The notes under the pieces were generated by a model. That model saw only the letters and a list, made by a program, of their open reading frames with translations, was not told where the DNA came from and did no database searches. The translations under genes and the position numbers were made by a program. Of a DNA stretch of 6,693 nucleotides, positions 1 to 5,013 are shown in pieces (position 1 is the stretch's first letter; each line of letters starts with the position of its first letter). Source of the DNA: an uncultured Collinsella sp. (lineage in GTDB: Bacteria; Actinomycetota; Coriobacteriia; Coriobacteriales; Coriobacteriaceae); contig UQUL01000066.1 in NCBI GenBank assembly GCA_900544235.1, positions 1 through 6,693 on the forward strand. The letters are read 5' to 3'.

Positions 1-818
1 TTGCCTGCTGGCTGCTGTTGCGCGGGATTCCGGATGCCTCGAGCCAGTTTGTCGCTGCAGCGCTCGTATGCAGCGTGATTGAGTACAGCGTAGGCGTGCT
101 GTTGGAAAAAACAACGGGCGCTCGCTTTTGGGATTACTCGCACCTGCCGTTTAACTTGCACGGACGCATCTGTCTGTACTGGGCCTGCGCGTTTGGCTTG
201 GGTGCGTTGTGTATTTGCCGTTTAGTGGAGCCGGCATTGCTGGGGCTGCTTGGCCGTCTGCCGGTGCTGATTGTGCGGTTGTCCGCCTTTATCGTCGCGG
301 TCGCGATGATGGTCGACGCGTTGTGCTCGCTGGCGAGCTGGCGGCGTCTGTCCGATCAGCTGGAGCGCGTGCGCGCCGATCTTGCCGACCGCATCAACGA
401 GTCGCTTGCCGATGCCTCGGACTCAATGCTCGAACGTATTCCCGATTCTACGATTGATTCGGTGGCACAGACGCACATCCGTAGCCGTGCCGTTAACGCG
501 TGGCTGGCCGAGCTGGGTGACGCCGCGCTCGATGCCCTGCGCGAGAAGGCTTCAATGCCGACGTTTATCGCGGATGGTGCTCGCGGCCTGGCACTTGCTG
601 CCCGCCGCGTGGCCGATGCCGCGCCGAGCATGCCGCGTCCGTCGCTCAGTCGTCGCCTTGCCGGCAAGCGCATGAGCCGTCCGGTGCCAAGCGTGTCGCT
701 CAGCCGCCGCGACCTACGCTTCTTTAACGCCTTCCCGCGTCTGCGCATCAATCGCTACGAAGGCGTCATTCGAGCAACTAATCTCCGCGACCGAGCCCGC
801 GAGCTGTTCCGCCACTAG
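1..818 (+). CDS. Putative ABC-transporter type IV (CmpB-like) membrane protein, 5' truncated
   Basis: The frame is open from base 3 to the TAG at 816-818, with no stop before the window edge, so the true start lies upstream and the TTG at 18 is only an internal codon. The visible part (numbered from that TTG) has three hydrophobic segments at about 11-29, 51-70 and 82-106. The motif FWDYSHLPFNLHGRICL at about 37-53 is the hallmark of the family annotated 'putative ABC-transporter type IV' (PF06541, ABC_trans_CmpB), integral membrane proteins whose transport role has not been shown biochemically. After the last membrane segment there is a cytoplasmic tail of about 160 residues. Its first part is helical and charged (RLSDQLERVRADLADRIN), and the end is rich in Arg, Ser and Pro. 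Family members I know usually end shortly after the membrane part, so this tail is an odd extension. Family assignment is fairly sure; function is not. No partner transporter gene is visible. Confidence 0.72.
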   Translation, partial: ACWLLLRGIPDASSQFVAAALVCSVIEYSVGVLLEKTTGARFWDYSHLPFNLHGRICLYWACAFGLGALCICRLVEPALLGLLGRLPVLIVRLSAFIVAVAMMVDALCSLASWRRLSDQLERVRADLADRINESLADASDSMLERIPDSTIDSVAQTHIRSRAVNAWLAELGDAALDALREKASMPTFIADGARGLALAARRVADAAPSMPRPSLSRRLAGKRMSRPVPSVSLSRRDLRFFNAFPRLRINRYEGVIRATNLRDRARELFRH

Positions 819-865
819 CCGGGACGGGCGCGCTCACGGCTTCCTTGCTCGCGTATTTCCCGTTC

Positions 866-912
866 GTTTCGCGTCCGTTGCCGCGCCGTTTCCAAGATTG
901 CGGCACCGTTTC
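866..912. promoter_or_regulatory. Three GTTTC (GAAAC) boxes upstream of the ammonium channel gene
   Basis: GTTTC occurs at 866-870, 888-892 and 908-912, with GTTGC at 877-881 exactly between the first two. On the minus strand this reads GAAAC-n6-GCAAC-n6-GAAAC plus a further GAAAC. Actinomycete GlnR sites are described as alternating GTnAC and GAAAC half-sites separated by six bases, so the spacing fits and the sequence fits partly. It lies about 105-150 bases upstream of the amt start, where a nitrogen regulator could bind. I see no convincing -35/-10 pair in 819-1016. This is a weak call, since short GC-rich motifs recur by chance. Confidence 0.25.
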
Positions 913-1004
913 CATTCGACAACGCAGCGTTTAACAACGCCGTATCTGGTCTACACCAGTTGCCCCTCGGCCGCATTATGGGCGCCGATAACGTTCATGC
1001 GACC

Positions 1005-1013
1005 AAGGGGGAG
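1005..1013 (+). promoter_or_regulatory. Ribosome binding site that fixes the amt start
   Basis: AAGGGGGAG lies three bases before the ATG at 1017. The reading frame is open further upstream to a TTG at 960 and an ATG at 978, but neither has a comparable site. The protein from 1017 begins in register with the conserved ammonium-transporter N terminus, so this site decides the start. Confidence 0.7.
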
Positions 1014-1016
1014 CGA

Positions 1017-2294
1017 ATGTACGATACGGGATCGACAACGTTTATGCTCGTCTGCACCATGCTCGTGTTTTTAATGACACCGGGTCTGGCGTTTTTCTAT
1101 GGCGGCCTGTCCAGGCGCAAAAATGTCATCAACACCATGCTTATGTGCTTTGGCGCCATTGGCCTGGTTGGTGTGCTGTGGATTGTTGCCGGCTGGTCGC
1201 TGGCCTACGGCGGCGACGGTTCCAGCCCGTTTATTGGCGGCTTCGACCAGCTGCTGTGCCTGCCGGTGCTCAACCATGTGCTGCAGACGGCCGAGGGCAA
1301 TGCTGCGGACGGTGCCGTCTACCCTCAGATCATCAACATCGCCTTTCAGATGGCGTTTGCCATGATCACTGCTGCTATCGTCACGGGCAGCCTGGCCGGC
1401 CGCGTTAAGTTTGGTGCCATGGCGGCCTTCCTGGGCATTTGGCTGCTTGTGGTCTATGCGCCGCTTGCCCACATGGTGTGGGGCGGCGAGGGCTCCTTTA
1501 TCGGCGACATCATCGGTGCACTCGACTTTGCCGGCGGCGACGTGGTGCACATTTCGTCCGGTCTTACCGGCCTGATCCTCTGCTTAATGCTTGGCCGTCG
1601 TCGTGGCTTTGGCATGGTGAGCTACCGTCCGCATAACGTGCCGTTTGTGGCGTTGGGCGCCGGGCTGCTTTGGTTTGGCTGGTTTGGCTTTAACGGCGGC
1701 AGCGAGTTTAAGGCCGACGCCGTGGCGGCGCTTGCCATCCTCAACACCGTGACGGCCAGCGCGGCGGGCATGGTCTCGTGGCTTGCCGTCGAGCGCGTGC
1801 ACACCGGTCGCCCCACGCTGGTGGGCGCCAGCACCGGTCTGGTTGCGGGCCTTGTGGTGGTCACGCCCGGCGCGGGCTTTGTCGAGCCGTGGGCAGCGCT
1901 GGTTATGGGCCTGATCGTGTCGCCCGTCTGCTACTTGGCCATCAGCCATCTTAAGACCAAGTTCGGCTACGACGATGCGCTCGACGCGTTCGGTTGCCAC
2001 GGTATCGGCGGCATCTTGGGCGGCGTGCTCACGGGCCTGTTCTGTGTGCCGGAGCTCTCGTGGACCGGTAAGGGTGGTCTGTTCTACACGGGCGACGTGT
2101 CGCTGCTCATCTCGCAGATTTTGGGCATTGTGGTGACGGTTGCTATTGTGCTGGTGCTCGATTTGGTGATCGCCGCAGTGGTCAAGGCGCTGCTCCACGG
2201 CAGCCTGCGTGTGGACGAGGCGGACGAGGCGCTGGGCCTGGATGCGAGTCAGCACGGCGAGAGCGCGTATCCCTCCTTCTCGGGACTTGACTAG
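1017..2294 (+). CDS. amt: Ammonium transporter, Amt/MEP/Rh family
   Basis: A 425-residue inner-membrane channel that conducts ammonium/ammonia into the cell, normally as a trimer. The length is typical and about eleven hydrophobic segments fill residues 6-395. Family motifs are all present: MTPGLAFFYGGLSRRKNV (20-37), an FQ.AFA segment near 110-115 on the periplasmic side of the pore, AHMVWGG (151-157), DFAGGDVVHISSG (170-182) with pore His178, and FGCHGIGG (325-332) with the second pore His328. The cytoplasmic tail keeps the conserved G-L-D...H-G-E-x-A-Y pattern (407-418), which is known to control gating and to work with P-II. The start at 1017 is chosen from the ribosome binding site at 1005-1013 and alignment with the family N terminus, not the longer frame from 960. 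A P-II gene follows 156 bases downstream, the usual partner. No N-terminal signal peptide of the E. coli AmtB kind is evident. Confidence 0.95.
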   Translation: MYDTGSTTFMLVCTMLVFLMTPGLAFFYGGLSRRKNVINTMLMCFGAIGLVGVLWIVAGWSLAYGGDGSSPFIGGFDQLLCLPVLNHVLQTAEGNAADGAVYPQIINIAFQMAFAMITAAIVTGSLAGRVKFGAMAAFLGIWLLVVYAPLAHMVWGGEGSFIGDIIGALDFAGGDVVHISSGLTGLILCLMLGRRRGFGMVSYRPHNVPFVALGAGLLWFGWFGFNGGSEFKADAVAALAILNTVTASAAGMVSWLAVERVHTGRPTLVGASTGLVAGLVVVTPGAGFVEPWAALVMGLIVSPVCYLAISHLKTKFGYDDALDAFGCHGIGGILGGVLTGLFCVPELSWTGKGGLFYTGDVSLLISQILGIVVTVAIVLVLDLVIAAVVKALLHGSLRVDEADEALGLDASQHGESAYPSFSGLD

Positions 2295-2303
2295 CGGCAC
2301 GGC

Positions 2304-2397
2304 TTTCCCAGGCACCCGACCTTGCCCCTCAAACCGTCGCTTGCGTACCGAAGTACGCGGCGCTCCTCTTTCGGGGCAATCTCGGGCACCTGGAAAA
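2304..2397. repeat. Long imperfect inverted repeat with nested hairpins between amt and the P-II gene
   Basis: Three nested stems can be drawn. The outer stem pairs 2304-2319 with 2382-2397, with 13 of 16 positions matching, including CCAGG/CCTGG and CCCGA/TCGGG. The middle stem TTGCCCC (2322-2328) pairs perfectly with GGGGCAA (2373-2379). The inner stem GCGTAC (2343-2348) pairs perfectly with GTACGC (2353-2358) around a CGAA loop. It starts ten bases after the amt stop and is not followed by a T-run on either strand, so it is not an ordinary intrinsic terminator. It could be a REP/BIME-like dispersed repeat, an RNA-processing or transcript-stabilising element, or an attenuator that sets the amt to P-II ratio. 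The structure is seen directly; the role is unknown. Confidence 0.7.
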
Positions 2398-2450
2398 CCC
2401 GTGTCATGTGAAGGACAATCAATTTCTTTTATTAAAGAGAGGAATTCATT

Positions 2451-2789
2451 ATGAAAAAGATCACGGCTATCGTGCGCCAGGAGAAGCTTGAGGTTCTTAA
2501 GGACGCGCTGTTTGCTGCCGATGTTCGCGGTATGACTATCAACCAGGTGCAGGGTTGCGGCGCACAGCATGGCTGGAAGGAATATGTGCGCGGCAACGAG
2601 TTGCTTGTCAACACGATCCCTAAGGTGCAGTTCACCCTCATCTGCGCCGACGAGCACGTCGACGGCATTGTCGAGATTATCTGCAACGCCGCTCGCACCG
2701 GTGCCGTCGGCGACGGCAAGATCTGGGTCGAGCCGGTCGAGGAGGTTATCCGCATCCGTACCGGCGAACACGGCCCCGCTGCGGTGTAG
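2451..2789 (+). CDS. P-II family nitrogen regulatory protein (GlnB/GlnK-like)
   Basis: A 112-residue trimeric signal protein, full length for the family. It senses ATP/ADP and 2-oxoglutarate and, beside an ammonium channel, is expected to bind and block that channel when nitrogen is plentiful. Seen: the N-terminal MKKITAIVRQEKLEVLKDAL strand-helix, the T-loop at 37-55, Q39 and K58 at the effector-site positions, and the C-terminal signature TGAVGDGKIWVEPVEEVIRI at 83-102 (B-loop). The residue at the position of E. coli Tyr51, the classical uridylylation/adenylylation site, is Leu51. Position 46 is Val, with a Tyr at 45, and position 49 is Asn rather than the Ser phosphorylated in cyanobacteria. 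Covalent control of the usual kind is therefore unlikely, and no glnD follows. AGAGAGG at 2436-2442 gives an eight-base spacing to the ATG. It is probably co-transcribed with amt or driven from the 2295-2450 gap. glnK would be the usual name beside amt, but I leave the symbol open. Confidence 0.93.
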   Translation: MKKITAIVRQEKLEVLKDALFAADVRGMTINQVQGCGAQHGWKEYVRGNELLVNTIPKVQFTLICADEHVDGIVEIICNAARTGAVGDGKIWVEPVEEVIRIRTGEHGPAAV

Positions 2790-2804
2790 GACAATCTTTC
2801 GCCT

Positions 2805-2843
2805 AACGGGCGCGCTTCTCTTGGGGCGCGCCCGTTCTCGTCT
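2805..2843 (+). terminator. Strong GC-rich terminator hairpin after the P-II gene
   Basis: AACGGGCGCGC (2805-2815) pairs perfectly with GCGCGCCCGTT (2826-2836) around a ten-base loop, giving an 11-bp stem 16 bases after the P-II stop. The tail TTCTCGTCT is only moderately T-rich. It probably ends the amt-P-II transcript and separates it from the HAD gene. Confidence 0.8.
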
Positions 2844-2848
2844 ACAAT
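2821..2848 (+). promoter_or_regulatory. Candidate promoter of the HAD phosphatase gene
   Basis: TACAAT at 2843-2848 matches five of six -10 positions. TTGGGG at 2821-2826, 16 bases upstream, is a poor -35 (three of six). A start near 2855 would leave a leader of about 16 bases before the ATG at 2871. The -35 would lie inside the terminator hairpin. An inverted repeat TCGTCT/AGACGA (2838-2843 and 2856-2861) surrounds the -10 and could be an operator or chance. Confidence 0.4.
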
Positions 2849-2870
2849 ATCGTGCAGACGAAGGAGAGGC

Positions 2871-3734
2871 ATGCCCATGATCAAGATGTTCGCGAGTGAT
2901 TTAGACGGAACGCTGCTGAACGCCCTGCACGAGGCAGACGGGACCATTCGCCGTGCCATTCGCGAGCTGACCGAGGCTGGCCTGCATGTGGTTCCCGCGA
3001 CCGGGCGCTCGACGCTGCCGGTCGGCGAGCATGGCTTTACGGGCCTGGCGCTTGACGCCTGCTGCTCTAACGGCTCCATCGTGCGCGACAGCCATGGCGA
3101 GGTGCTCAAGACCTGGACCATCGACCCGCAGGTTACCGAGGAGCTGCTCAAGGAGTTCCCGGACATTTGCTTTGATTGCTCCACGCCCGATGGCATGTTC
3201 TCGAGCGGCTCGTTCGAGATGCATCAGGCGGGCTTTAAAAAGGACAGTCCTATCAAGCGCATCGTGATGCGCGGCATGCGTGCACGTGGCGGGTATCACG
3301 AGGAACAGTATTTCGACCAGTCGATCGGTGACATTCTGCGCCATGATGTGTGCAAGATCAACTGCCGTGTGATCTCGCCCGAGCTGGAGCGCGACCTTAA
3401 GGCGTATTTGGCCGAGCGCTCGGACCGCGTGGTCAACGCGCCGTTTGACCCGGTGATGTTTGAGATCACGGATGTGGCATGCAACAAGGGCGAGAGCGTG
3501 GCCTGGCTGGCGGGCTACTACGGCATTGCCGAGGACGAGGTCGCGGTCTACGGCGACGGCGGCAACGACATTGCCATGCTCAAACGCTTCCGCCACAGCT
3601 ACGCGACCAAAAACGCAAGCGAGGCAGCCAAGGACGCCGCGAGCGCAACTATCGGCAGTTGCATGGTCCACGCCGTTCCCAAACACATGCTTGCCACCAT
3701 GCACAAGCAGAATTCCTGCACCGTAATCGAATAA
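2871..3734 (+). CDS. Cof-type HAD-superfamily (subfamily IIB) phosphatase
   Basis: A 287-residue soluble hydrolase expected to remove phosphate from small molecules such as sugar phosphates, nucleotides or flavin/pyridoxal phosphates. Cof/YbiV-type enzymes are broad in substrate, so none can be named. Motif I is FASDLDGTLL with nucleophile Asp10 and acid/base Asp12. Motif II is the Thr of PATGR (Thr44). Motif III is Lys206 in NKGE. Motif IV is GDGGND (228-233), which supplies the Mg2+-binding acids. The C2-type cap lies between motifs II and III (about 80-195). The length is normal and all catalytic residues are present. AAGGAG at 2861-2866 lies four bases before the ATG at 2871 and ten before the in-frame ATG at 2877; either could be used. 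The gene follows a strong terminator and is directly abutted at its stop by a 29-bp palindrome, so it looks monocistronic. Confidence 0.92.
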   Translation: MPMIKMFASDLDGTLLNALHEADGTIRRAIRELTEAGLHVVPATGRSTLPVGEHGFTGLALDACCSNGSIVRDSHGEVLKTWTIDPQVTEELLKEFPDICFDCSTPDGMFSSGSFEMHQAGFKKDSPIKRIVMRGMRARGGYHEEQYFDQSIGDILRHDVCKINCRVISPELERDLKAYLAERSDRVVNAPFDPVMFEITDVACNKGESVAWLAGYYGIAEDEVAVYGDGGNDIAMLKRFRHSYATKNASEAAKDAASATIGSCMVHAVPKHMLATMHKQNSCTVIE

Positions 3735-3763
3735 TGTGACAAAGGGACAGCCCCTTTGTCACA
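3735..3763. repeat. 29-bp palindrome, left copy (REP-like)
   Basis: TGTGACAAAGGG and CCCTTTGTCACA form a perfect 12-bp stem around ACAGC. The element begins on the base after the HAD stop codon. A near-identical copy lies at 4171-4199. The right arm overlaps a further small palindrome, GTCAC-AG-GTGAC, at 3758-3769. No T-run follows, so a role as intrinsic terminator is possible but not typical. Short palindromes like this are often moved by REP-associated (Y1/IS200-like) transposases; no transposase gene is in the window. Confidence 0.85.
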
Positions 3764-3796
3764 GGTGACGCTGGTCTCTTGAAATACGAACAAACA

Positions 3797-3826
3797 TTCG
3801 CATATCTAACTGCGCTTTGATAGAAT
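3797..3826 (+). promoter_or_regulatory. Candidate promoter of the small hydrophobic peptide gene
   Basis: TTCGCA at 3797-3802 (four of six matches to the -35 consensus) is 18 bases from TAGAAT at 3821-3826 (five of six matches). A TG one base before the hexamer makes an extended -10. Initiation near 3833 would give a leader of about 58 bases before the ATG at 3891. Confidence 0.55.
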
Positions 3827-3864
3827 TGATACTGTTGGCGGCAGTTCCATGTGCCGGGCAGCGC

Positions 3865-3882
3865 CCTCCATCTGATGGGAGG
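3865..3882 (+). promoter_or_regulatory. Hairpin covering the ribosome binding site of the small peptide gene
   Basis: CCTCC (3865-3869) can pair with GGAGG (3878-3882), the core of the ribosome binding site. With one bulged G, AT/AT extends the stem to seven pairs around a CTG loop. The pairing would hide the site used for the ATG at 3891. Such leader structures are a known trait of type I toxin mRNAs. The pairing is visible; its effect is inferred. Confidence 0.5.
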
Positions 3883-3890
3883 TGATGCCC

Positions 3891-4016
3891 ATGACCGATT
3901 TGATTGATTTCGTGAGGCTTCTGACTGCTTTGGTCTCGTTCTTCACGGCGCTTGTCGGCCTTTCCGAGGCACTCAAGCAGCGTTCGAAGCGCAACAGAAG
4001 GGGTCGCCGCCGCTAA
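3891..4016 (+). CDS. 41-residue hydrophobic peptide with basic tail, candidate type I toxin
   Basis: The start is ATG at 3891, eight bases after GGGAGG (3877-3882); the ATG at 3885 is in frame but too close to that site. The product begins MTDLIDFVRLLTALVSFF, has one hydrophobic segment at about 5-27, and ends in a strongly basic stretch: nine Arg/Lys among the last 13 residues. A single membrane span plus charged tail is the plan of small membrane toxins and 'holin-like toxin' peptides (Fst, TxpA, BsrG type), but I see no clear sequence match to a named family. Support for a real gene: good ribosome binding site, its own promoter candidate, a hairpin over the binding site, and a convergent promoter just downstream. 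It could also be a harmless small membrane protein. It sits between two 29-bp palindromes, separate from both flanking genes. Confidence 0.6.
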   Translation: MTDLIDFVRLLTALVSFFTALVGLSEALKQRSKRNRRGRRR

Positions 4017-4028
4017 GGCGTTGACCCC
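4000..4028. repeat. Hairpin across the stop codon of the small peptide gene
   Basis: GGGGTC (4000-4005) pairs with GACCCC (4023-4028), with GCC/GGC inside and the stop codon in the loop. Read on the minus strand the hairpin is followed by CTTCTGTTG, a weak U-rich tail, so it could end an antisense RNA coming from 4078. It is not a strong terminator on either strand. Confidence 0.4.
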
Positions 4029-4040
4029 CTAATGCAAACA

Positions 4041-4077
4041 ACGGCGCTGCCCAGCTAGCTACAACTTGGGCTGCCGT
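4041..4077. terminator. Stem-loop downstream of the small peptide gene
   Basis: ACGGC (4041-4045) pairs with GCCGT (4073-4077), and GCCCA (4049-4053) with TGGGC (4067-4071), with a small internal loop between the two stems. No clear T-run follows on the + strand (CGACACTATTC), so termination of the peptide mRNA here is possible but weak. Part of this element is also complementary to the mRNA leader (see findings). Confidence 0.4.
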
Positions 4078-4084
4078 CGACACT

Positions 4085-4113
4085 ATTCTACCCACGAATG
4101 ACATTTTGGACAA
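4085..4113 (-). promoter_or_regulatory. Candidate antisense promoter facing the small peptide gene
   Basis: On the minus strand TTGTCC (bases 4113-4108, four of six) is followed after exactly 17 bases by TAGAAT (4090-4085, five of six). The -10 hexamer is identical to that of the peptide gene promoter. Initiation is expected near 4078. Confidence 0.55.
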
Positions 4114-4137
4114 TTGGTAATGCCGCTTCAAAAGCCA

Positions 4138-4155
4138 GGCACAACTGGCACAACC
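4138..4155. repeat. Tandem 9-base repeat
   Basis: GGCACAACT is followed directly by GGCACAACC. It has only two units, lies upstream of the antisense promoter and next to the right-hand palindrome, and has no evident role. Confidence 0.5.
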
Positions 4156-4170
4156 TAGGCGGCCACTGAA

Positions 4171-4199
4171 TGTGACAAAGGGACAGTCCCTTCGTCACA
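4171..4199. repeat. 29-bp palindrome, right copy (REP-like)
   Basis: TGTGACAAAGGGA pairs with TCCCTTCGTCACA around CAG, with one mismatch. It differs from the copy at 3735-3763 at only two positions (T for C in the loop region and C for T in the right arm) and has the same orientation and length. Together they bracket 3764-4170, which holds the small peptide locus. Confidence 0.85.
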
Positions 4200-4225
4200 T
4201 CCCAAATATTGCCTTTACGTGTTGA

Positions 4226-4270
4226 TGCACACGGTGTGCAATAATACTCGCACTGTGCAATAGCGCACAG
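4226..4270 (+). promoter_or_regulatory. TetR-type operator palindromes over the promoter of the TetR gene
   Basis: TGCACAC-G-GTGTGCA (4226-4240) is a perfect 15-bp palindrome. CTGTGC-n6-GCACAG (4253-4270) is a second perfect one. The nonamer TGTGCAATA occurs in both, at 4235-4243 and 4254-4262, 19 bases apart. Between them AATAAT (4240-4245), with TG one base before it, resembles an extended -10; no good -35 is visible. TetR proteins bind palindromes as dimers and often sit next to their own gene, so autorepression of the TetR-activase operon is the natural reading. Confidence 0.6.
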
Positions 4271-4280
4271 GCTGAGTAAC

Positions 4281-4287
4281 AAGGAGG
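4281..4287 (+). promoter_or_regulatory. Ribosome binding site supporting a TTG start
   Basis: AAGGAGG ends four bases before the TTG at 4292. No in-frame ATG lies near it (the ATG at 4309 is in another frame), so this site supports TTG initiation of the TetR gene. Confidence 0.75.
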
Positions 4288-4291
4288 ACGC

Positions 4292-5002
4292 TTGTCCCAG
4301 CTCGAGAAATGCGATCGCCGGTCCCTTCGCTCGCAGCGTGCCCTTCGCCAGGCACTTGCCAGCGAGCTTGCCGAAAGCGGCGACCTTTCGCGCATTAACG
4401 TCGCGTCGCTCACCGAGCGTGCCGGCCTTACGCGCCGCACGTTCTATTCGCACTACCGCGATATTCCCGACTTTATCAGCCAGATCGAGGACGGCCTGCT
4501 TGCCGAGATTCGTGAGCGGGTGGAGCTTATCACCGCAGCTCAATTACCCGATCTTTACCGCAACATCGACGAACTCGAGCCGGCACCTGGTTCGGTTGAG
4601 CTGCTACGCTATCTTGCGGCCAACCGCGATTTGATCGGATCGCTGCTGGGCCCGGGCGGCGACCAGGCCTTCATTAAAAAGATCATCGATACCGCACGCG
4701 AGGCCGTGGTGCCTCGTGCACAGACGGGCATCTTGGGCTTGGCGCTGGGCACGTTCTTTGACTACTACGTCACCTACGTCGTGAGTGCCGAGGTCGGCCT
4801 GATTCAGCGCTGGTTTGAGCGTGGGCTCACCGAATCGCCTGAGACCATGGCGCGCATCATGACGGTCATCGCCTTTGTGCGCCCCGGCGACCTGTATGGC
4901 CAACCCATCGATATCAACGTGCCGGAATACGGCATGAAGCTATTGAATCTGCAGCTCGAGGACGCGGTCGACACCACCGCAACCGTCGAGTCCAACAACT
5001 AA
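4292..5002 (+). CDS. TetR/AcrR-family transcriptional regulator
   Basis: A 236-residue DNA-binding regulator that should act as a dimeric repressor released by a small ligand. The N-terminal three-helix domain spans about 10-60, with the helix-turn-helix NVASLTERAGLTRRTFYSHY at 36-55, which has the family's F-Y-x-H-Y ending. The C-terminal part (about 80-220) is the ligand and dimer domain. The pattern FFDYYVTYVVSAEVGLIQRW followed by GLTESPETMA resembles the TetR_C_8 group, as in the DhaS-like regulators. The start is TTG at 4292. The activase gene begins 11 bases after the stop, so the two are probably one operon and the regulator likely controls it. Two palindromes just upstream (4226-4270) are the likely operator. 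The ligand is unknown; a CoA ester or organic acid tied to the activase is a reasonable guess only. Confidence 0.92.
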   Translation: MSQLEKCDRRSLRSQRALRQALASELAESGDLSRINVASLTERAGLTRRTFYSHYRDIPDFISQIEDGLLAEIRERVELITAAQLPDLYRNIDELEPAPGSVELLRYLAANRDLIGSLLGPGGDQAFIKKIIDTAREAVVPRAQTGILGLALGTFFDYYVTYVVSAEVGLIQRWFERGLTESPETMARIMTVIAFVRPGDLYGQPIDINVPEYGMKLLNLQLEDAVDTTATVESNN

Positions 5003-5013
5003 GAGGAGAGACA

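Larger units (their letters stand above)
4000..4078 (-). ncRNA. Candidate antisense (antitoxin-like) RNA
   Basis: A minus-strand promoter candidate at 4085-4113 would start transcription near 4078, leftward into the 3' end of the small peptide gene. If it stopped at the hairpin 4000-4028 the RNA would be about 80-90 bases and complementary to the last codons and 3' untranslated part of the peptide mRNA. Convergent, 3'-overlapping RNAs are the known arrangement of txpA/ratA and par/fst systems. The ends are inferred; only the promoter and hairpins are seen. Confidence 0.35.

Noticed and set aside
817..841. AGCCG/CGGCT hairpin at the end of the first gene as a terminator
   Set aside because: The stem is only five pairs with a 15-base loop and no T-run; not above chance in GC-rich DNA.
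960..1016. Upstream extension of the ammonium channel from TTG 960 or ATG 978
   Set aside because: The added residues do not resemble a family N terminus or a signal peptide, and the clear ribosome binding site lies just before the ATG at 1017.
1584..2771. 395-codon open frame on the minus strand
   Set aside because: It runs antisense through both the ammonium channel and the P-II gene, shows no recognisable motif, has His/Arg/Asp-rich composition and no ribosome binding site.
2432..3196. 254-codon and related minus-strand frames over the P-II and HAD genes
   Set aside because: They are shadows of two well-supported genes and span a strong terminator; no family resemblance.
3735..4199. The two 29-bp palindromes as CRISPR repeats
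   Set aside because: There are only two units 436 bases apart with a gene between them, each is a nearly full palindrome, and no cas gene or regular spacer is present.
4088..4543. 151-codon minus-strand frame overlapping the TetR gene and its promoter
   Set aside because: It crosses the TetR promoter palindromes and the 29-bp repeat, has low plausibility as protein, and is explained as the complement of the TetR coding region.
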